This document shows positions 56,412 through 58,038 of a stretch of 58,038 nt of DNA, one piece after another. The notes under the pieces are model-generated. The model made no database searches, was not told the DNA's origin, and saw only the letters and a list, made by a program, of their open reading frames with translations. The position numbers and the translations under genes were made by a program. The stretch is from Rhizophagus sp. LPA8_4_AMF (lineage: Eukaryota; Glomeromycota; Glomeromycetes; Glomerales; Glomeraceae). The number at the start of each line of letters is the position of its first letter. The stretch's first letter is position 1. Location of the stretch: assembly GCA_021464525.1 (NCBI GenBank), contig JADRCO010000073.1, positions 1 to 58,038 of the forward strand, given 5' to 3'.

Positions 56412-58038
56412 ATGTCTCAAAATTTACGTGTTACTTTAATAAATCCAGGAGCTATAGTACCTGAACTCCATTATGGTCCTTATTCTTTTTATTGGTGGAT
56501 GATTTCAAATGAAAATGAAACTTTATTTCCACTTAGACTTGGACAGCAGACTAAAGTTCGTCTTAACGAAGTAGATTTTGTTTTAACAATACAAACTGGT
56601 TCTTGTAATAACAAATTAATGCCAATGTACTGTTGTCAAAGTGGTCTACATGTTGCAAGTTCTACAAAGGCTATTTCTACAGTTTATAAAGTTCATTTCA
56701 ATACTTCAACGCGCTATTCAGGATATCAAGTAATGGGTTGGAATGATAAAAAAATTCTTGAAACTTTAAAACAAAATATACAATATATACCTGTTAATAT
56801 TAATGTAGAAAATTGCAGTATTTTTATTTATGGTATTGGAACATCTTTACGTAAAAAATGGGATTATGCGGGTTCAGATTTTCAATCATCCCTTCTTCAT
56901 ACATATGAAAGAAAGCAATCAATTTATGTATCACAAATTGAGGAAAAAAATGCATTGTTGAAATTTACCGAGAATCCACCTTGATAAAACAATTTATAGG
57001 CACAACACTAGATGAGGTGTGGAGAAAAACAGGACAACTAAAAAAATTTACTGGTACACATCTTTTTGGTCTTGATAGTCCGATTACAAAAAATCTAATT
57101 CAACAACATCAAATACCCAAATGTACTCCTGATGACTGGAATGATGAATATATCCTAGAACAGTTGTTTGATTATTACGTAAAAAGAAGAACTCTGGCAA
57201 ATGCTAATTGGAAATATTTTTTTACAAGTTGGGCTGAATCTAAAAATTCAATAATTGAATTTGAACCTGCTTTGCGTGCTATATACCCAAAAGGATATGA
57301 ATTTAGTGAACGTGAATTAGGTGCATGGCAAACTATGCTAAAAGCGGCTAGTGCAATGAATATAACTCCTTGGACACATGAAGAATCACAGGTTGGTAAA
57401 TATTATAATTTTTTATTGTTGTTTTTTATATTCAAATATTAAAACAAAATTTTTTATATTAGCGTCAATTATGGACAAATTCACCAAATGGAGAAGCAGA
57501 TAAAGTAGCATTTGCTGCTTTATATTGAAGTGGTTTTCTTACTAGTACTCCAAAAAGTATGTCAAATGCGACACATACATTTTAGACGTGTTTTGAACGT
57601 GCACTTGCCAACAATAAATAAATTCCTGATGGAAAACAACGTATACTTTCTATAATTTCCAATGAATTTACCTATGATGAAATAAAACAAAATTTGAATG
57701 TAATATTTTGTATTTCGCATTTTTATATAAAAATCTATTTTATTTTTTGAATTATATATTTTTTAAAATTGTGTAAATAAACATTATAAAATAAATGACA
57801 CAAAAAAAAATAATAATGAAAATTTTATCAAAAATTATTACTAATATAATAATTATTATATATTACAATAATTATATACAGGTTGGTTCACATACTATTG
57901 CAGAATCTCGCAAACATGCACGTATCAATGGTTATGGAGCTCCTCCACTTGTAAAACTAATAATCTGCAGACAAAGATTTACGTCTGAAATGCTTGAACA
58001 AATTGACAGATTTTTAAATGATAAAGAATTTGTCAATA
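56412..58038 (+). pseudogene. Frame-broken member of an orphan repeat-gene family, runs off the right edge
   Basis: First frame 56412-56984 (190 codons) has PGAIVPELHYGPYSFYWWMI and FVLTIQTGSCNNKLMPMYCC, ending at TGA. The protein continues one frame over from about 56981 (LIKQFIGTTLDEVWRKTGQL, KKFTGTHLFGLDSPITKNLI). An intron (57391 to about 57461) leads to RQLWTNSPNGEADKVAFAAL, after which the same frame holds TGA (about 57526), TAG and TAA. It continues past a second intron with SHTIAESRKHARINGYGAPP, LVKLIICRQRFTSEMLEQID. This last block resembles an abundant, uncharacterised family that I recall from Rhizophagus genomes. One frameshift plus three stops point to a dead copy. The function of the family is unknown. 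Confidence 0.68.

Noticed and set aside
1-58038. tRNA, rRNA, CRISPR or prokaryotic operon signals
   Set aside because: I saw no cloverleaf with proper A/B boxes, no rRNA motifs and no regular spacer-repeat array; the intron-rich genes are eukaryotic.

Overview
The window is nuclear DNA of a very AT-rich, intron-dense fungus. The best fit is an arbuscular mycorrhizal fungus (Glomeromycotina, Rhizophagus-like). The reasons are the many 60-120 nt GT..AG introns, a MATA-HMG-type box gene, an OTT_1508-like deaminase relic, FAR1/MULE-type relics, and an orphan repeat-gene family at the right edge. The genus is inferred from family composition only. I rebuilt gene models by hand from open frames, GT/AG (once GC/AG) junctions and phase. 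Every model I call complete has a coding length divisible by three.

Left part (1-15000): a broken FAR1/MULE-type gene with telomere-like TTAGGG repeats in its intron, a MITE with perfect 27-bp ends, a MATA-type HMG-box gene, a gutted copy of the cap-binding protein gene CBP20, then shugoshin and a Mei2-like RNA-binding protein, with UBC9 just beyond. HMG, shugoshin, Mei2 and the SUMO enzyme UBC9 lie within about 13 kb.

Middle (16500-35600): UBC9 and an M16 metalloprotease (C05D11.1/YOL098C type, 27 exons) are divergent across a 300-bp promoter carrying three TCACRTGA palindromes. They are followed by a secreted ML/NPC2-like lipid-binding protein, a GT69 (CMT1-like) mannosyltransferase with a MITE in its first intron, a GCR1_C-domain transcription factor, a 968-aa HMG-box protein, a small membrane protein, a tentative spliced gene and a degraded OTT_1508-like deaminase gene.

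The stretch 35620-40111 holds no gene I can support. It is low-complexity AT-rich DNA with a SINE-like insertion (14-bp target duplication, poly-A tail) and a degenerate inverted-repeat element.

Right part (40112-58038): a DUF4743 Nudix hydrolase and an N6-methyl-AMP deaminase (ADAL) are divergent over 124 bp. Then come glycerol kinase, a 2-oxoglutarate/Fe(II) oxygenase, a 456-aa protein with GNAT-like hints, and the spliceosomal SF3B2. Two duplicated small membrane proteins with a PLDc_N-like domain follow, then a short minisatellite, and a frame-broken member of an orphan family runs off the edge. I found no tRNA, rRNA or CRISPR.
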